A stretch of 64,000 nucleotides of DNA from Alligator mississippiensis (Eukaryota > Chordata > Crocodylia > Alligatoridae), in assembly GCF_030867095.1 (NCBI RefSeq), contig NC_081827.1:210237310-210301309 (forward strand). Direction: 5' to 3'. The notes beneath the pieces are model-generated. The model was not told where the DNA came from. It saw only the letters and a program-made list of their open reading frames with translations, and made no database searches. The position numbers and the translations under genes are program-made. This document shows, piece after piece, positions 35,833-47,219 of the stretch. Numbering within the stretch: position 1 is the stretch's first letter; every line of letters starts with the position of its first letter.

Positions 35833-36229
35833 GCACAACAAACCACTTCTGTCAGTGCCCCAAATGCTGCATCAGGAACTCCTGTTGTTGCTGCTACTCC
35901 TCCATTTGGCACTGCTGTGGCAGGAGTTGGAGCTGCTGGAACAGCTGCTGTTGTTGCTGCTGCACCCCCTCCATCCATTTTAACAGGACTCCTCTCTCCA
36001 TGGCTGCCCCCCCTTAGTGCACTTGTTCTGAACCTTTGACCTGCACTCCCATCCCTATTTTGTTATTGGTTATCCACAGAAATCAGTTGCTACTTTCCCA
36101 GTAGCCTTCCTTTTCAAAGAAGGCTTTTAGTTTTACTTGGTGGGCACTGGCCCACAATCCCTTGAAGTGGCAAATAAGCCTGTCTCCGTGACTAGAGCTG
36201 GGCTTCGAGTGCTCTCATTCTCCACCATG

Positions 36230-36592
36230 TGTAGCAGTTTGGCACTCTCTTAAACAGACCCAGAAACCAGTTCTCTCATAAGGGCCACTCAGTTCTTAGT
36301 TCCAGTCCATTTATTATACATGCAGAAAGCTTCTCTCCACAGCAAACAAAACAATTACAGATGCAAAGAACAAATACAAAAATCAAATGCCTGGTCTTTC
36401 TTCTGGAGGAACAACACCAGCCCTGTGCTTCTTGCACAGCTCCTGCTCCCTCAGGGCTTCACTGGGAGTTTTTAACTTCCTCTGAGCCCAACCAATCATC
36501 TCTGTCAGTTGGCCCAGAATTAGTAAGCAGGTAGGCTATTTTCCCTTAATCCCCAGCAGCTGGGCTCCAGCCCCTGAGCCAAGCCCATCACA
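36230..36592 (-). repeat. LTR of the gypsy-type fossil
   Basis: This 363-bp segment begins TGTGATGGGC and ends GCTACA on the minus strand (TG…CA). It has an AATAAA-type signal in its second half. It is followed by tggtggagaatgagagc, which looks like the primer-binding-site region of gypsy elements. A second LTR was not found in the window. Confidence 0.6.
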
Positions 36593-38041
36593 CAGACCTA
36601 GTATTTACTAATATGCTTTTCATTATGAGACCCTCTTTTCAGTTACTTGCAACTGTCAACTTTTAACTATTTGGCTAGAATTTTCTATGGAGAGCTTGTG
36701 CCTCAGGTTGAATTTTTTGGTAAACTTCAGCCAAAATGGTTCAGCTGTTTCTAAGGCCACAGCTAATAGAAAATACATAATTATGCCCATGTTAAATTCT
36801 TGAAATTTTTATTTTTGGGGGCTGTGATTTGAAAACAGCCAGTGTCAAGGATGTGCTTCTGTTATCTTTACCCAAACCTTTTCAAAGTTGGTCAAATCAT
36901 GAGCATTTGAAAAATCTGCACATGCTCAGAAGAGACTTTCATAGATCGCATAGACATTAGGGCTGGAAGGGACCTCGGAAGATCATTGAGTCCAGCCCCC
37001 CACCCGAAGGCAGGAGGTCAGCTGGGGTTATAGCATCCCAGCAAGATAAGCATCCAATTTTTTCTTGAAGGTGTTCAATGTAGGTGCTTGAACCACCTCT
37101 GATAGCAGGCTATTCCAGACCTTGGGGGCTCGAACAGTAAAGAAATTCTTCCTTATGTCCAGCCTGAAGCAGTTTTGCAGTAGTTTATAACTGTTTGACC
37201 TCGTCATCCCTTGGGGCGCTCTGGTGAACAAACATTCCCCCAGATACTGGTGGTCACTCCTGATAAACTTACAGGTGGCCGTCAGATCACCCTTAAGCCT
37301 GCGCTTATCCAGGCTAAAGAGCCCCATAGCTCTCAGCCTGTCGTCATAAGGTCTGTTTTCCTGACCTCTGATCATGTGCGTGTCTCTTCTCTGGACTCTC
37401 TCAAGCTTCTCCACATCCTTTTTTAATTGTGGGGCCCAAAACTGGACACAGTACTCCAGCTGCAGCTTTACCAAGGCCGAGTACAAGGGAAAAATGACGT
37501 CCTGGGATTTGATTGAGAAGCATCTATGAATGCAAGCCAGCATTTTGGTCACTTTACTAGCCGCAGCATCGCATGGAAGGCTCATGTTCATCTTGTGGTC
37601 AATGATGACCCCCAAGTCTCTTTCTTTTGTAGTACTAGCCAGCGTAGCACTGCCGAGCCTATAAAGATGCTGCAGGTTTTTCCTCCCGAGGTGGAGAACC
37701 TTGCATTTTTCAGTGTTAAACACCATCAGGTTCTTGTCTGCCCATTTGCTGAGCCTGTCCAGGTCAGCCTGGATCGCCTTCCTGTCTTCAAGTGTGGATG
37801 CTTTGCCCCAAAGTTTGGTGTCATCAGTGAACTTGTCCAGTCTGCTTCTGACTCCAATGTCCACATCATTAATGAAGATGTTGAACAATATGGGTCCAAG
37901 GACAGAGCCTTGGGGGACCCCACTGGTCACAGGGCACCATGATGATTGACTTCCGTCAGTTACCACCCTCTGGGTCCGACCATGGAGCCAATTCCCCAGC
38001 CAGAGGATCGTGGTAGACCCAAGGCCACAATTGGCCAGTTT

Positions 38042-39689
38042 CCCAGAGATGCCTGGGTTACAGGAGGACCCCAGGCCAAAGTAAAAGAAAGCCCCAACTT
38101 ACCTCCTGCAGGGGCTGAAAGGCATGGGGAAACGCACACGGAGAAACCGCCCACGCGGTTTGTCAGCCGTGCTCATATCCAGCTGAGGCCAGGTGACGTC
38201 ACCTGGAGACACCACCCGGTGGACACAAAAGGCAGCCCCGTGGGCGCGGGAAGACAGCCAGTGATCGGAGGCTCCACAGGGAAGCTCACAGCCCGGCAGG
38301 TGCAGCCACAGCCGCAGCGTCGGTCAGTCCAGGAAGACGGGGGCGGAGCCGGCAGAGGAGCCGGCGAAGGCCCCAGCAGAGAAGCCAGCAGAGAAGCCAG
38401 CAGCAGAGCTGGCACTGGCAGCGGAGCTGGCAGAGGAGCCGGCGAAGGCTCCAGAGGATCCAGCGAAGGCTCCAGCAGAGCCGGCACTGGCAGAGAAGCC
38501 GGCAGCAGGGGCACCAGCAGAGAAGCAGGCAGCGGAGCCGGCAGAGGAGCCGGCAAAGGCTCCAGCAGAGAAGCCTGCACAGAAGCCGGCAGCAGAGCCG
38601 GCACCAGCAAAGAAGCTGGCAGTGGGGGCACCAACAGAGAAGCCAGCAGCAGGGCCAACTGACAAACTGGCAGAGAAGCCAGCAGAGGAGCCAATTGGCA
38701 AGCCGGCAGAGGAGCCGGCAGGGAAGCTGACTGCCTAGCCGTCAGAAGAGCCGACCAGCAAGGCAGCCGAGAAGCTGATAGAGAAGTCGGCAGGGAAGCT
38801 GACAAAGAGAGCAGCGGTGACTGGGGAAAGCAGAGGTGGAGACGAGTGCTGGGGAAGCTGGAACATCTACAGGGAAACCCGGAGAAGAGGTAAAGAGGGC
38901 AGGGCTGACGGGAACCCCAACTGGGAGAGCCGCGGGGTGAGCAGCAGAAGACCCCAAGCGGGACTGGTTAACAGAGTAAGGGAGCCTTCAGCTGGGCCCA
39001 CCGCATTCCCCCCCAGGAGGATCAGTCACTACCCATAGGACCTGGGACTCCATCCCTGGAGTAGCGCCAAGCCTAAGAGGGGAGATAGGAGCCTCAAGTG
39101 GGGCAAGCCACCAGGTTTGGGTACTGAGGCACCAGGATAACACAGGGCCCATAGGGTGAGGAGTACTTTATATTCCTTTGGGGCCTCCTGGTTCACCGGT
39201 CCCATCTCTTCGGCAGTCACGGTGGTGGGGATTGCACGGTGAGTCACAGTGGGTGGAATAAGGAGCTGGGGACTAGGGATAGATGAGGCTAGGACAAAAG
39301 GGCCTCGTAGCCTTCATGCCTGAGCAACAACCCAGGGTCACTGGGGGCCCATGGCTGGAGAGCCACGGGAGGCCAAGGAATAAACCGAGAAGAACCAGGG
39401 ACGCTAAAGGGCCAGAAGACCCACGATCAAGGGTGGCAAGTGGCCAGGGTGTAAGGGAGGTTGGAGCCCCGTGAGTGCCCACCGAGAGGCGTGACGGTCC
39501 TGAAGGCTGCCTTAAAGGGGAACCCCTCCACTGAGGTTCCATTCAAAGTCGTGGCAGGCGAGTTAAGGGGACCCCTGGACATTAGCCAGGGTAGCCTTTG
39601 GGGTCCACTCCCAGGCCTGGGACAGACAAGATCACTAGTCCGGGCTAAGGCCGCAAGAGAATGCCTGATAGAACAGAGGCAGGCACAGT
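38042..39689. mobile_element. unclassified 1.65 kb insertion with 6-bp duplication
   Basis: The sequence interrupts the CR1 reverse transcriptase and is flanked by CAGTTT at 38036-38041 and 39690-39695. It is GC-rich and has a palindromic CCCAGAGATGCCTGGG at its left edge. A CRE-like ggtgacgtcacc lies near 38190 and a 12-bp minisatellite at 38340-38815. No protein homology was recognised, nor clear TIRs or a TG…CA border. A solo LTR of an unknown family is possible from the length and the duplication size. Confidence 0.6.
38340..38815 (+). repeat. 12-bp minisatellite (gcagagaagccg type)
   Basis: There are about 38 degenerate copies of a 12-bp unit such as gcagagaagccg or gcagaggagccg. Because the unit is a multiple of three, long open frames rich in Gly/Ser/Arg/Ala or Pro/Ala/Leu occur on both strands. 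They are not taken as genes. Confidence 0.8.
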
Positions 39690-40413
39690 CAGTTTTGCCA
39701 AGAGGTGATCATGGGATACCAGATCAAAAGCTTTTTTGAAGTCAAGATATATGACATCAATCTCTTCTCCCTTGTCCAGGTGATAGGTCACCTGGTCGTA
39801 GAGATTGGTCAAGCAAGACCTACCTGCAACAAACCCATGCTGGCTATCCGTCAGGATGTTGGTGTCAGCCAGTCCATTAAGGATGGCCTTTTTAATAAAC
39901 TTTTCTAAGACCTTCCCCGGGATAGAGGTCAGGCTGATGGGCCTATAGTTTGTTGGATCCACTTTCCTCCCTTTCTTGAAGATAGGCACCACATTGGCCT
40001 TCTTCCAGTCTTCGGGCACTACACCAGAGCCCCAGAAGTTCTCAAAGATGTGTGCCAGAGGCTGGGCTATGATGCTCGCCAGCTCCTTGAGTACCCTGGG
40101 GTGTAGATTGTCAGGGCCTGCTGACTTGAAGTTATCCAGCCTCTCAAGGTGTTCCTTCACGAGGTCAGCATTGATGGAGGGCAGGGAATCTCACTCACCC
40201 AGACCCCCCTGTCCCGTAGTGGGCATGGGCTTCCCATGGAACTGATGAAAGACTGATGCAAAGTACCAGTTTAACAGATTGGCTTTTTCCTGGACTTATT
40301 ATAGCTTAATAGCTAAAATATTGATATTGCCCTCAGTGGACATACTTAAGCCTGTCATAGTGCCTGAGTGTGACCACACTGTACATGTGCCACCTCAGCT
40401 GAGTAGCTGAGTA

Positions 40414-40642
40414 CATGTACTCCTCACTTAACGTTGTCCAGGTTAATGTTGTTTTGTTATTACGTCGCTGATCTATGAGAGAACATACTTGTTTAAAGTT
40501 GTGCAATGTTAGGTTATAACGTTGTTTGGCCGCTGCCTGCTAGTAGGTAACTACTGTGATGTCATTGGACTTGCTTTACATCATTTCACTTAAAGTTGCA
40601 TTTTTCAAGAATGTAACTACAATGTTAAGTGAGAAGTAGCTG
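40414..40642. mobile_element. pogo-like MITE with TA duplication
   Basis: The left end CATGTACTCCTCACTTAACG TTG and the inverted right end (CAGCTACTTCTCACTTAACA TTG) are TIRs of about 23 bp. They are flanked by TA at 40412-40413 and 40643-40644. The interior contains gttataacgttgtttggccg. The 229 bp are non-coding. Confidence 0.82.
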
Positions 40643-40819
40643 TATGTTCCAGCTTAGGGCAATGTGGACTCAAAAAGATTGCACTAGTAATGACTGTTTC
40701 CTGCTGCTCTGATAGGGATCACACACCAAAACTGAAGAGCACTGAGAATGGGTCTGTCCTGTGCTCTCAGTGTACTCCTTGCTGGTAGACAAATGTTGTG
40801 GAAAAGGAAACAAATACGG

Positions 40820-41560
40820 ATGCAGGGGAGGGAATGAATCTGGTGTGACTAGCATTGGAGTTGCAGGGTTGGGAGAAAAGAAAATGGAACTGGGAGTTGA
40901 AGTGAGGGAAGACTGGTGACTAGTTTGACAAGTGGACAGGAACTAAGAGATGGAAAGCACAGGATGGGCTGGAACTGGCAAGGCAAGGAAACTTTAATTT
41001 GGAGCCAGAGGAGGGAGCCAGGAACTGGGAGTGATTGAGGAAAGCAGAACAACAGAGAGTGAATAAGTTGGTTGGGGAGAGAGGTAACACTGAAACCAAA
41101 TAAAGAGATGGGGTAGGGAGAATGCTGGGACAGGATAGATAAGGGTCTGGGATGAGGAAGTTTTGATGAGGAGCTGGAGAAGGTTTGTTAAGGAGCTGGA
41201 GTGTGGGGGGAACACTCAGAAAAAGAACCACACAGTATTTCAGAGCGGGAGACTGAGATTAGATGAGAGGAGTGGGAAAGAGGGGAAAGAGAGGTTGGAC
41301 AAAGTCAGAAAGAAAAAAAGGAGCTGCCTGGACAAGAAGAACAGGGAACAAGGGTTGTGGTCCCTCAGGGGGGAACAGAAACTGGGTCTGGGGAGGTAAG
41401 TTATTGGTACTCTGATACAAAGCCTGGAGTCAGGTGACTGGGTAAACATACTGGGACTGGGGGATGAGACATCTGAGGAGTGGAGACTGAGACCAGGAGG
41501 AGAATGGAAGTGAGGTGGATAGCCAAAGGGTGGAGAATAGGCAGACAGGGAGCAAGTCAA
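40820..41560. repeat. purine-rich stretch on the + strand
   Basis: Roughly 700 bp are dominated by G and A on the + strand, with recurring ggaactggga, gaggagctgga and gggagaga words. A degenerate tandem origin is likely. The long minus-strand frame here (Ser/Pro/Leu/Phe-rich) is a consequence of composition. Confidence 0.5.
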
Positions 41561-41904
41561 ATTTGGGAATGGCCAGAAAAGTCTAAGCCTGTTACAATAC
41601 ATTTTCTTCCGGAGCCTAGAGTGAACCCACAAATTCCCAAATTTCACTATATCGGCTTTTAGCAAATATTCTAGTTCTGGTCCACAAAGATGATGGCATC
41701 GTAATACTGCACTCACTCTCCTGTATAACCTCAATTCACTGCTGCTGCACATCTCCATTATGATAGTCTTTAATTACATGGTATTTTTTTTCTCCACAGA
41801 ACCCATTCAGTGCACTGCCTGCTCAGTGCTCTGGGGAGGAATCATGGTTGTGCAGAAAAGGAGCTTGTTTTCTGTAAGGGTCCTACCTCATTTGTAGTAT
41901 GAGT

Positions 41905-42080
41905 AAAACATAGAACATAAGAACTACCATTTACTGAATCAGGCCATAGACCCATTTTGCCCCATATCCTGTATCCTTCCATGTTAGAGTAGATGCTGAA
42001 AGGGAGTGATGTGAAGTGTATGAGGCAGGGATTTCCAGCAAGGCACAAGAAGGCCTCATGATTTACCATGCTCAAACTTT
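41905..42080. repeat. interspersed repeat, LINE-tail-like
   Basis: catagaacataagaactacc, then tgaatcaggccatagaccca and ccccatatcctgtatcc, resembles the widespread 'agaacataagaa…tgggtcagaccaaaggtcca' repeat of reptiles, which I believe is an L3/CR1-type end. The copy is diverged. Confidence 0.5.
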
Positions 42081-42339
42081 GCCTATCCCTAACTTTGCCA
42101 GAGAGGTTCTTTGTGATGGCTAAGCAAGTAATCTAAAGTCAACTTTTAAGAAACAGCATGTTGCTCTTTTCTGGGATCCTAATGACATTAGCAGAAATAG
42201 GACTGAAGTCCAGGGTACTGTACTTGAATATACAAAATGGTAATTAATGCCAAGTGCTCTGAAATAAGTAGGTCCTAGGCCTCTTAACTTGGGCACCCAA
42301 ACTTAATGTATACTTCTGACACTTTTCTATATGATTCTG

Positions 42340-42445
42340 TTATCTATCTGTAACAGGGGGATGATACTATCCTTGCACCACCCAAAAGTGTTGTAAACAA
42401 ATGCCTGCTCGTAAAGCATTTGGATACTACAGAGGACCATCATAG
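42340..42445 (+). repeat. MIR-like fragment
   Basis: ttatctatctgtaacagggg, then gatgatactatccttgcacc and tgttgtaaacaaatg, then taaagcatttgg, follows the 3' half of MIR in order. Confidence 0.5.
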
Positions 42446-42564
42446 ATGTCCTGTGATGAAATAAATGAGTCTGTCTTCAGAACATGGTTTGCTGTAAACA
42501 GGAAATGGAGTCTCAAACAGAACAATATGTTGAATAGATGCTCATTAAAGAAGAATCATCCACT

Positions 42565-43195
42565 AGGGGTGTGTGGGGTCGCCGATTCAATTTAAAGAAG
42601 ATTCGGAGGCTGAATCACTGAATCCAAATTTAATTGGGAGACAAAAAAAACACCTCAAAATCAATTCAGAAAAAGATTTGGATATTCAGAAGGCAGTCTT
42701 TCAGGGGAAGAGAAACTGAGAAGAGGGAGGGGGAGCAGTAGGGGAAAGACTGACATCTGTAGGTGGCCAGTGACTGTGATCTTTCCCTGAGTCCCCTTCC
42801 AATCACAGTGCTCTGAGGGAAGGATGTAGAAACAGCTACCATCCCTGCAATTTTCATTCCGCTGTGCCTTAACACACACACAAAGTCATATATGTCACGA
42901 GTTTTGCTTTGAACAGTTTGAGGTGCAGTTTCCCATAAACCCCTCCTTGAAACCTGGCATGCTTCATGGCCTCAGAAGGGGCTACCATTCCTACTGTTTT
43001 CATCCAAATCTGCCAAAAAATGACAAAGTTATAGGTATTTCAGTGATTCCCCATTATAGTCTATGACAGAATCAGCACCAAATCTTCCGAAGCTGATTCA
43101 GCCAAATCGATTTGGGACAGTGAACCCCGAATTAAATTGCTGTCCTCCAAATTGGCTAAATCCAAATCCGAATTGAATACGTCCCTATTCACACT
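42565..43195. mobile_element. TIR element, probably hAT-like
   Basis: The left end taggggtgtgtggggtcgcc, then gattcaattt, and the right end, read back as tagggacgtattcaattcgg, are imperfect TIRs. The interior carries many gattcag/aatcggaat words in both directions. A 3'-side copy of the same family lies at 29165-29475. No clean target duplication was found. Confidence 0.5.
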
Positions 43196-43344
43196 GGCCT
43201 ATCATCCACCTTGTGCACTGAATAAAGCAGAAATCCTAAGGAAAAAATAGTATGTGATCATTAATAAGACTGTATAATACTGCATATTTTGAAGTCCAAA
43301 TTAAGACTGTCTAAGTTTTTATTAATGACAGCTACAGTCTATAG

Positions 43345-43423
43345 CAGTGGTTTTCAATCTGTGGTCTGCAGACTCCATTCAATTTTTTAGGGGTCTGCAA
43401 ATGAAAAAAGGTTGAAACCATTG
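43345..43423. mobile_element. 79-bp hAT MITE with 8-bp duplication
   Basis: The element runs from CAGTGGTTTTCAATCTGTGG to AAGGTTGAAACCATTG. It is flanked by GTCTATAG (43337-43344) and ATCTATAG (43424-43431). It is very short: two ends with almost no interior. Confidence 0.82.
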
Positions 43424-44069
43424 ATCTATAGTCATTAAAATGTCTACAAGCCTTCAAGTTTGCCCCTCTTCAATTCAGTTCTTAAATTTTCATGGTTATT
43501 GTCTTCAAAGAAGTCCTGGTGGGAGTTTCTGTTAATCTAGTAATGTACATTATACTTTGATATTTTTATAGGCTGGATGAAACCTCATAAAAGCTGGTGA
43601 CACCTTTCATTTTAGATTTTTGTAAAAGCCATTAAGCACCGTTATTGGACCGGGTAATTGAAACAATAGGGCCTCACCCCAAAATAAAGCCACGTCAAGC
43701 CTGAAATAGAAGTCAAGATAGGTGGCCCTGAGAGGGGCCTTAGAGCCTTCCAGTACTGGCTGGGAAGGGGCCTGGAACTGTGAGCACACACTTGGTCTCT
43801 TGCTGTTTGATTCCTGCTCTGTTCAGGGAAACCAGATTTGGTAAATACAAAGGATTACATCAAAGAAACTTTTAAGTCTGCTATCAATTTTTTTCCTAAT
43901 CAAACCAATCTGCTAGAACCAAATTTTGGCCCACCACTCGAATCATCATCATCATCATCATAAATGTAAAGGGCAATAATAATTTTTGTGTCCCATAATG
44001 CATTTTGCTACAATGTCATACTTAGGGACCTACCGAAATCGCAGCAAAATGTGCTGTGCAACAGCCTTT

Positions 44070-44300
44070 TTAATCTTGCTATTTTCACCACGTGCCTCCC
44101 TTGGACAAGAGGCCCTGACAGCCCTTTTTAATTTTGCTATTTTCACCACATGTGCCATTGGACAAGAGGCCCTGGCAGCCCTGCCAGTTGCCACTTATTG
44201 GCCAGGAAGCAAATACTGCAGTTTTAAATATGCCAGTTTTTGCCTCCCCCTGCTGATTGGCTGAGGGGCCCCAGCAGCCCTGCCACTTGCTGATGATAGG
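44070..44300 (+). repeat. tandem duplication of about 55 bp
   Basis: The segment tttttaatcttgctattttc, then accacgtgcc, ttggacaagaggccctgaca gccc is followed at once by a second copy with few changes (tttttaattttgctattttc, then attggacaagaggccctggc agccc). A looser third copy (gattggctgaggggccccag cagccc) follows near 44256. Confidence 0.65.
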
Positions 44301-44625
44301 CAAGGAGTAAAAAAACATGGCATGCTTAACATCAGGATTTTTGCCTCCCATCCAATCAGCAGCAAATAATGGGGTCACTGGGGCACCTCCACCAATCACT
44401 CCCCCCCCGCCCACAAAGGGCTAAGCAGTTCCCCTAATTTATTTCTTTATAATCTACTTCTTGTTGGTTCTCCCTTCCATTGTTCATCTTTTTTCCACTG
44501 TAGTTTCATTCCTTTCATCTTCCCCACCCCTTTTATCTCTCACAGGATGGTCATGTACATAGCACCCGCAAGTGGCTTGTGGTGGTGCTGCTAGGAGGAA
44601 AAAGCAGAATGTCATTAGTCTAGAC

Positions 44626-44902
44626 CAGGGGTTGTCAACCAGGGGTACACATACCCCCAGGGGTACAAGTATGCCTGGGGGTACACGTATGCCTGGGGGT
44701 ACTTGAGAAGGCCCTAGGGAGTATGTGTGGGCAGGCAGAGACAGAGCACCACCACGCACCATCCTGCCACCCACGTGGCTGGATGTGGAAGGTTGCATGC
44801 AGTGGCTGCCACCACTTCACGTTCAGCTGCGTGCCACCCTCCCTCCCCGCTCTGTGTCTGGCTGCTGGGGATACACTGACCCAAAAAGGTTGAAAACCCC
44901 TG
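44626..44902. mobile_element. hAT MITE with 8-bp duplication
   Basis: CAGGGGTTGTCAACCAGGGG on the left and AGGTTGAAAACCCCTG on the right are flanked by GTCTAGAC (44618-44625) and GGCTAGAC (44903-44910). The sub-terminal part has a threefold repeat of a ggggtacacgtatgcctggg-type unit. Non-coding. Confidence 0.85.
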
Positions 44903-44910
44903 GGCTAGAC

Positions 44911-47219
44911 AGTTTCACTATCTGCTGCTACTAGAGAAGCTTTGAATAGGAGCATCTGTGGCACAGCCCAGTATTCTCTACTGATGGTAACAGAGAAAAG
45001 ACTAACACAGACCCCTCCAAATAAGAGGTGTACCAAGCCTACCACGGTACTAGAGGAAACCCGTGCTGCAGAAGGGGATGTCTTGATTACATTTTGTGCT
45101 GAATAAGATGTCACAGCACCAGACCTTCAGACAAGAGCAAGGACTCTAACCCTGATGTCCTATGTGGGCACCCCCTGTAGTTTCAGACTGATAAATTACT
45201 CTTTTTTTCCTGTGGTGTTACTGACACACCTTGTATACCATACTTCACCTCAGAAAGGGCTCTATTCTGATGACACAGAATGTGTCCCACAACTGCTGTC
45301 GTCAGTCTTTTCAGGATCATGTGGAAAGAATGGCTTATGTAAGTGCAAATTTATTTTTTATTTCATTTAGTTTGCCTTTCTGTATTTCATATATAAGTAG
45401 TATTATTCTTACAGATCCTTTTAAATATTTTTTCCACTTTCTAAATAGTTTTGATTTTTTTTTTTTTAAATCTTGTCTTGTCCATATATTTTTTTTCTTT
45501 CAATTTTTCCTTCCTTGGAACATCCCTTTTAATATATGGGTTTAGCCATTTACTGAATCTTAACATATTAACTGTAATATGATTAATCTACAAGTTGCTA
45601 AAAATATATATTTTGTCTGAAAGATGTTTTCTCTTCTCTCTCCTTTCTTCCACTAATACTGCCAAGAAAAAGTGTTACCTTTTTTCATTCTTAGAATATT
45701 TTATTTATTCCCTTTCCATCGTATGTGGGTTTAATAGGTTAGTCTTGGCTCTGGTACTTCTGAATCTATTCTGAGAAGAATAGACAAAAATAAATGTTTA
45801 AGCTGTCTATCAGGTCAGATTTTTTTCTTTCTGTTATTGTGTCCTTGTTCCTCTTTGCCCCAGTTTAGGTAAATGTTGGAAGTTTAAATCTAAGTTGTAT
45901 TGTTCCCTTGGTGATTATGTATTTGTTCACATTCCCAGAGTTATTTATTTAGGGGGTTTTTGGTGGGGGGGGGGAGGGGTAGAGGATGGAAAGATGGGTT
46001 TCTTTCCCAAGTGGAGACTTGAATGAAAACTCCTCCACCTGTACAGTTCCATTGTCCTAATTAGGAGCTCTGTAGCTACACATTTGCACTCTTAAGGGTG
46101 TTACTGGGCTAGCTTCAATGACTGGCAGAAAAGCTGCTTTGCATTTTATATAGGAATTGATAAAACTCTATGCAAAGAGAGCATTTGCTATTTCCCCTTT
46201 CCACGTAGGTGCTGATGAGCTCACAGAGAATACAACATAGCCTAGTTAGTTCATAGACTAGCTGTTAGCCCCACCAGGCTAGCTGTTAGAATAGGGGTGA
46301 CTCATGACCTGGTTTCTTCTTTCCCAGTAGCTGAGTGCTGAGGAAGAGGCAGGTCAAAGCCTGGGTCCCCTTCCATCAGCAACATTTTCATAACTGTGTC
46401 TAGTGAGTCCAAACAACCAAATTCAGTTTTTGTTTTGGGACACAATGAATTGTTTGGCTAAAACTGGGGGGGGGGGGGCATGTTGTTAGCACAGTTTGGG
46501 AAAATTCACCTTTCTTTTAGTACTTTATCCTTTTCCAATGACTGCTGAGTAAGATTAGAAAATAAAGACCTAGGAAACTATAATCCATCTCAGTACCGTA
46601 ATAGCTAGGTGGTTCACTATTTCTGTGCTCTGGAGTGTTTGTTTATATAATGTTTGGGCGAGTTTTTTGCATTTTTATTTTGAAATTTGCTAAGAAAGAA
46701 GGAAACAGTATTCACAGAAAGTGTAAAGCTTCTTACTCCATGAGAAAATGCACTGATCTCCTCCCTACTAATATTGTCTGAAGTGTTACACCTAAAGCTG
46801 ACCTGCTGCTCGGCTCTCATAGTGTATGCCTCTGTGGTACAGAGAGCTGTGCGCGCGTGGGTTAACATGGGCTCATGGGATAGAAGATATTACAAGCCCA
46901 TTATTCATTCTGAACTTGTGATAGCACGGTTTTCTGGACTTGGGAGTATAGGTGCGCACTTTTGATCACCTCATGGAGAACTGTAACAACATGAATGATG
47001 TAAGTACCTTAGAGAAACAGGCCCTAATCTTTAATCCTCAGAATATTTTAAATACTCCCTCTTCTAGGGTTATTGCTCAGCAATGTTTCTCCCTAGGAGA
47101 CTTGGGGCTGGAAAGGAGCACCCTGACTCCTCTTTTCCTGATGAGTAATAAGCTGTAAATGCCTGTCCTCTGCTGCTGAGAGACGGGGGCTCTCCTCCTT
47201 TCCGGGGGGCCTTTTTGAA
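44911..47219. other. AT-rich intergenic DNA
   Basis: No gene or named repeat was recognised. G runs of 10 or more occur near 45966 and 46466. The sequence becomes GC-rich only at its right edge, where the CpG island begins. Confidence 0.55.

Larger units (their letters stand above)
33085..36592 (-). mobile_element. gypsy-type (Gmr1-like) LTR element, broken fossil
   Basis: The parts, read on the minus strand, are a 5' LTR (36230-36592), a possible Ala/Thr/Pro-rich Gag start near 35980, a CR1 insertion (34424-35832), and capsid sequence at about 33870-33230. The capsid part includes DDLEAF, a QDIWAVRMAPLLTGEA segment and, further on, TLEQFCAMLPVETQRWVYHH, the SCAN-type capsid region that Gmr1-like gypsy elements share with SCAN zinc-finger proteins. 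No pol region and no 3' LTR were found. The copy is broken in several places and must be older than the CR1 inside it. The outer left edge is approximate. Confidence 0.6.
36940..40295 (-). repeat. CR1 LINE split by a 1.65 kb insertion
   Basis: The 3' part (36940-38041) encodes GVPQGSVLGPILFNIFINDV, FTDDTKLWG and the ORF2 C-terminus, ending KKLDAYLAGML and the CR1 tail. The 5' part (39690-40295) encodes KSAGPDNLHPRVLKELASII, then VPIFKKGRKVDPTNYRPISL and IDVIYLDFKKAFDLVSHDHL. The two halves abut at LLAKL/NCGLG once the insertion is removed. The active-site motif reads TDDTKLWG where other copies have FADDTKLWG. The 5' edge near 40295 is approximate. Confidence 0.9.

Noticed and set aside
35781-36017. 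Ala/Thr-rich or Cys-rich frames near 35.9 kb as a small host gene
   Set aside because: They sit between an LTR and a CR1 inside the gypsy-type element. The composition comes from a GCA/GCT-rich stretch.
38173-38805. 210-codon and 238-codon frames over the 12-bp repeats
   Set aside because: The repeat unit is a multiple of three, so frames stay open on both strands. No conserved protein is recognisable.
41240-41758. 172-codon minus-strand frame
   Set aside because: It is Ser/Pro/Phe/Leu-rich because it is the complement of a purine-rich strand. There are no splice sites and no homology.
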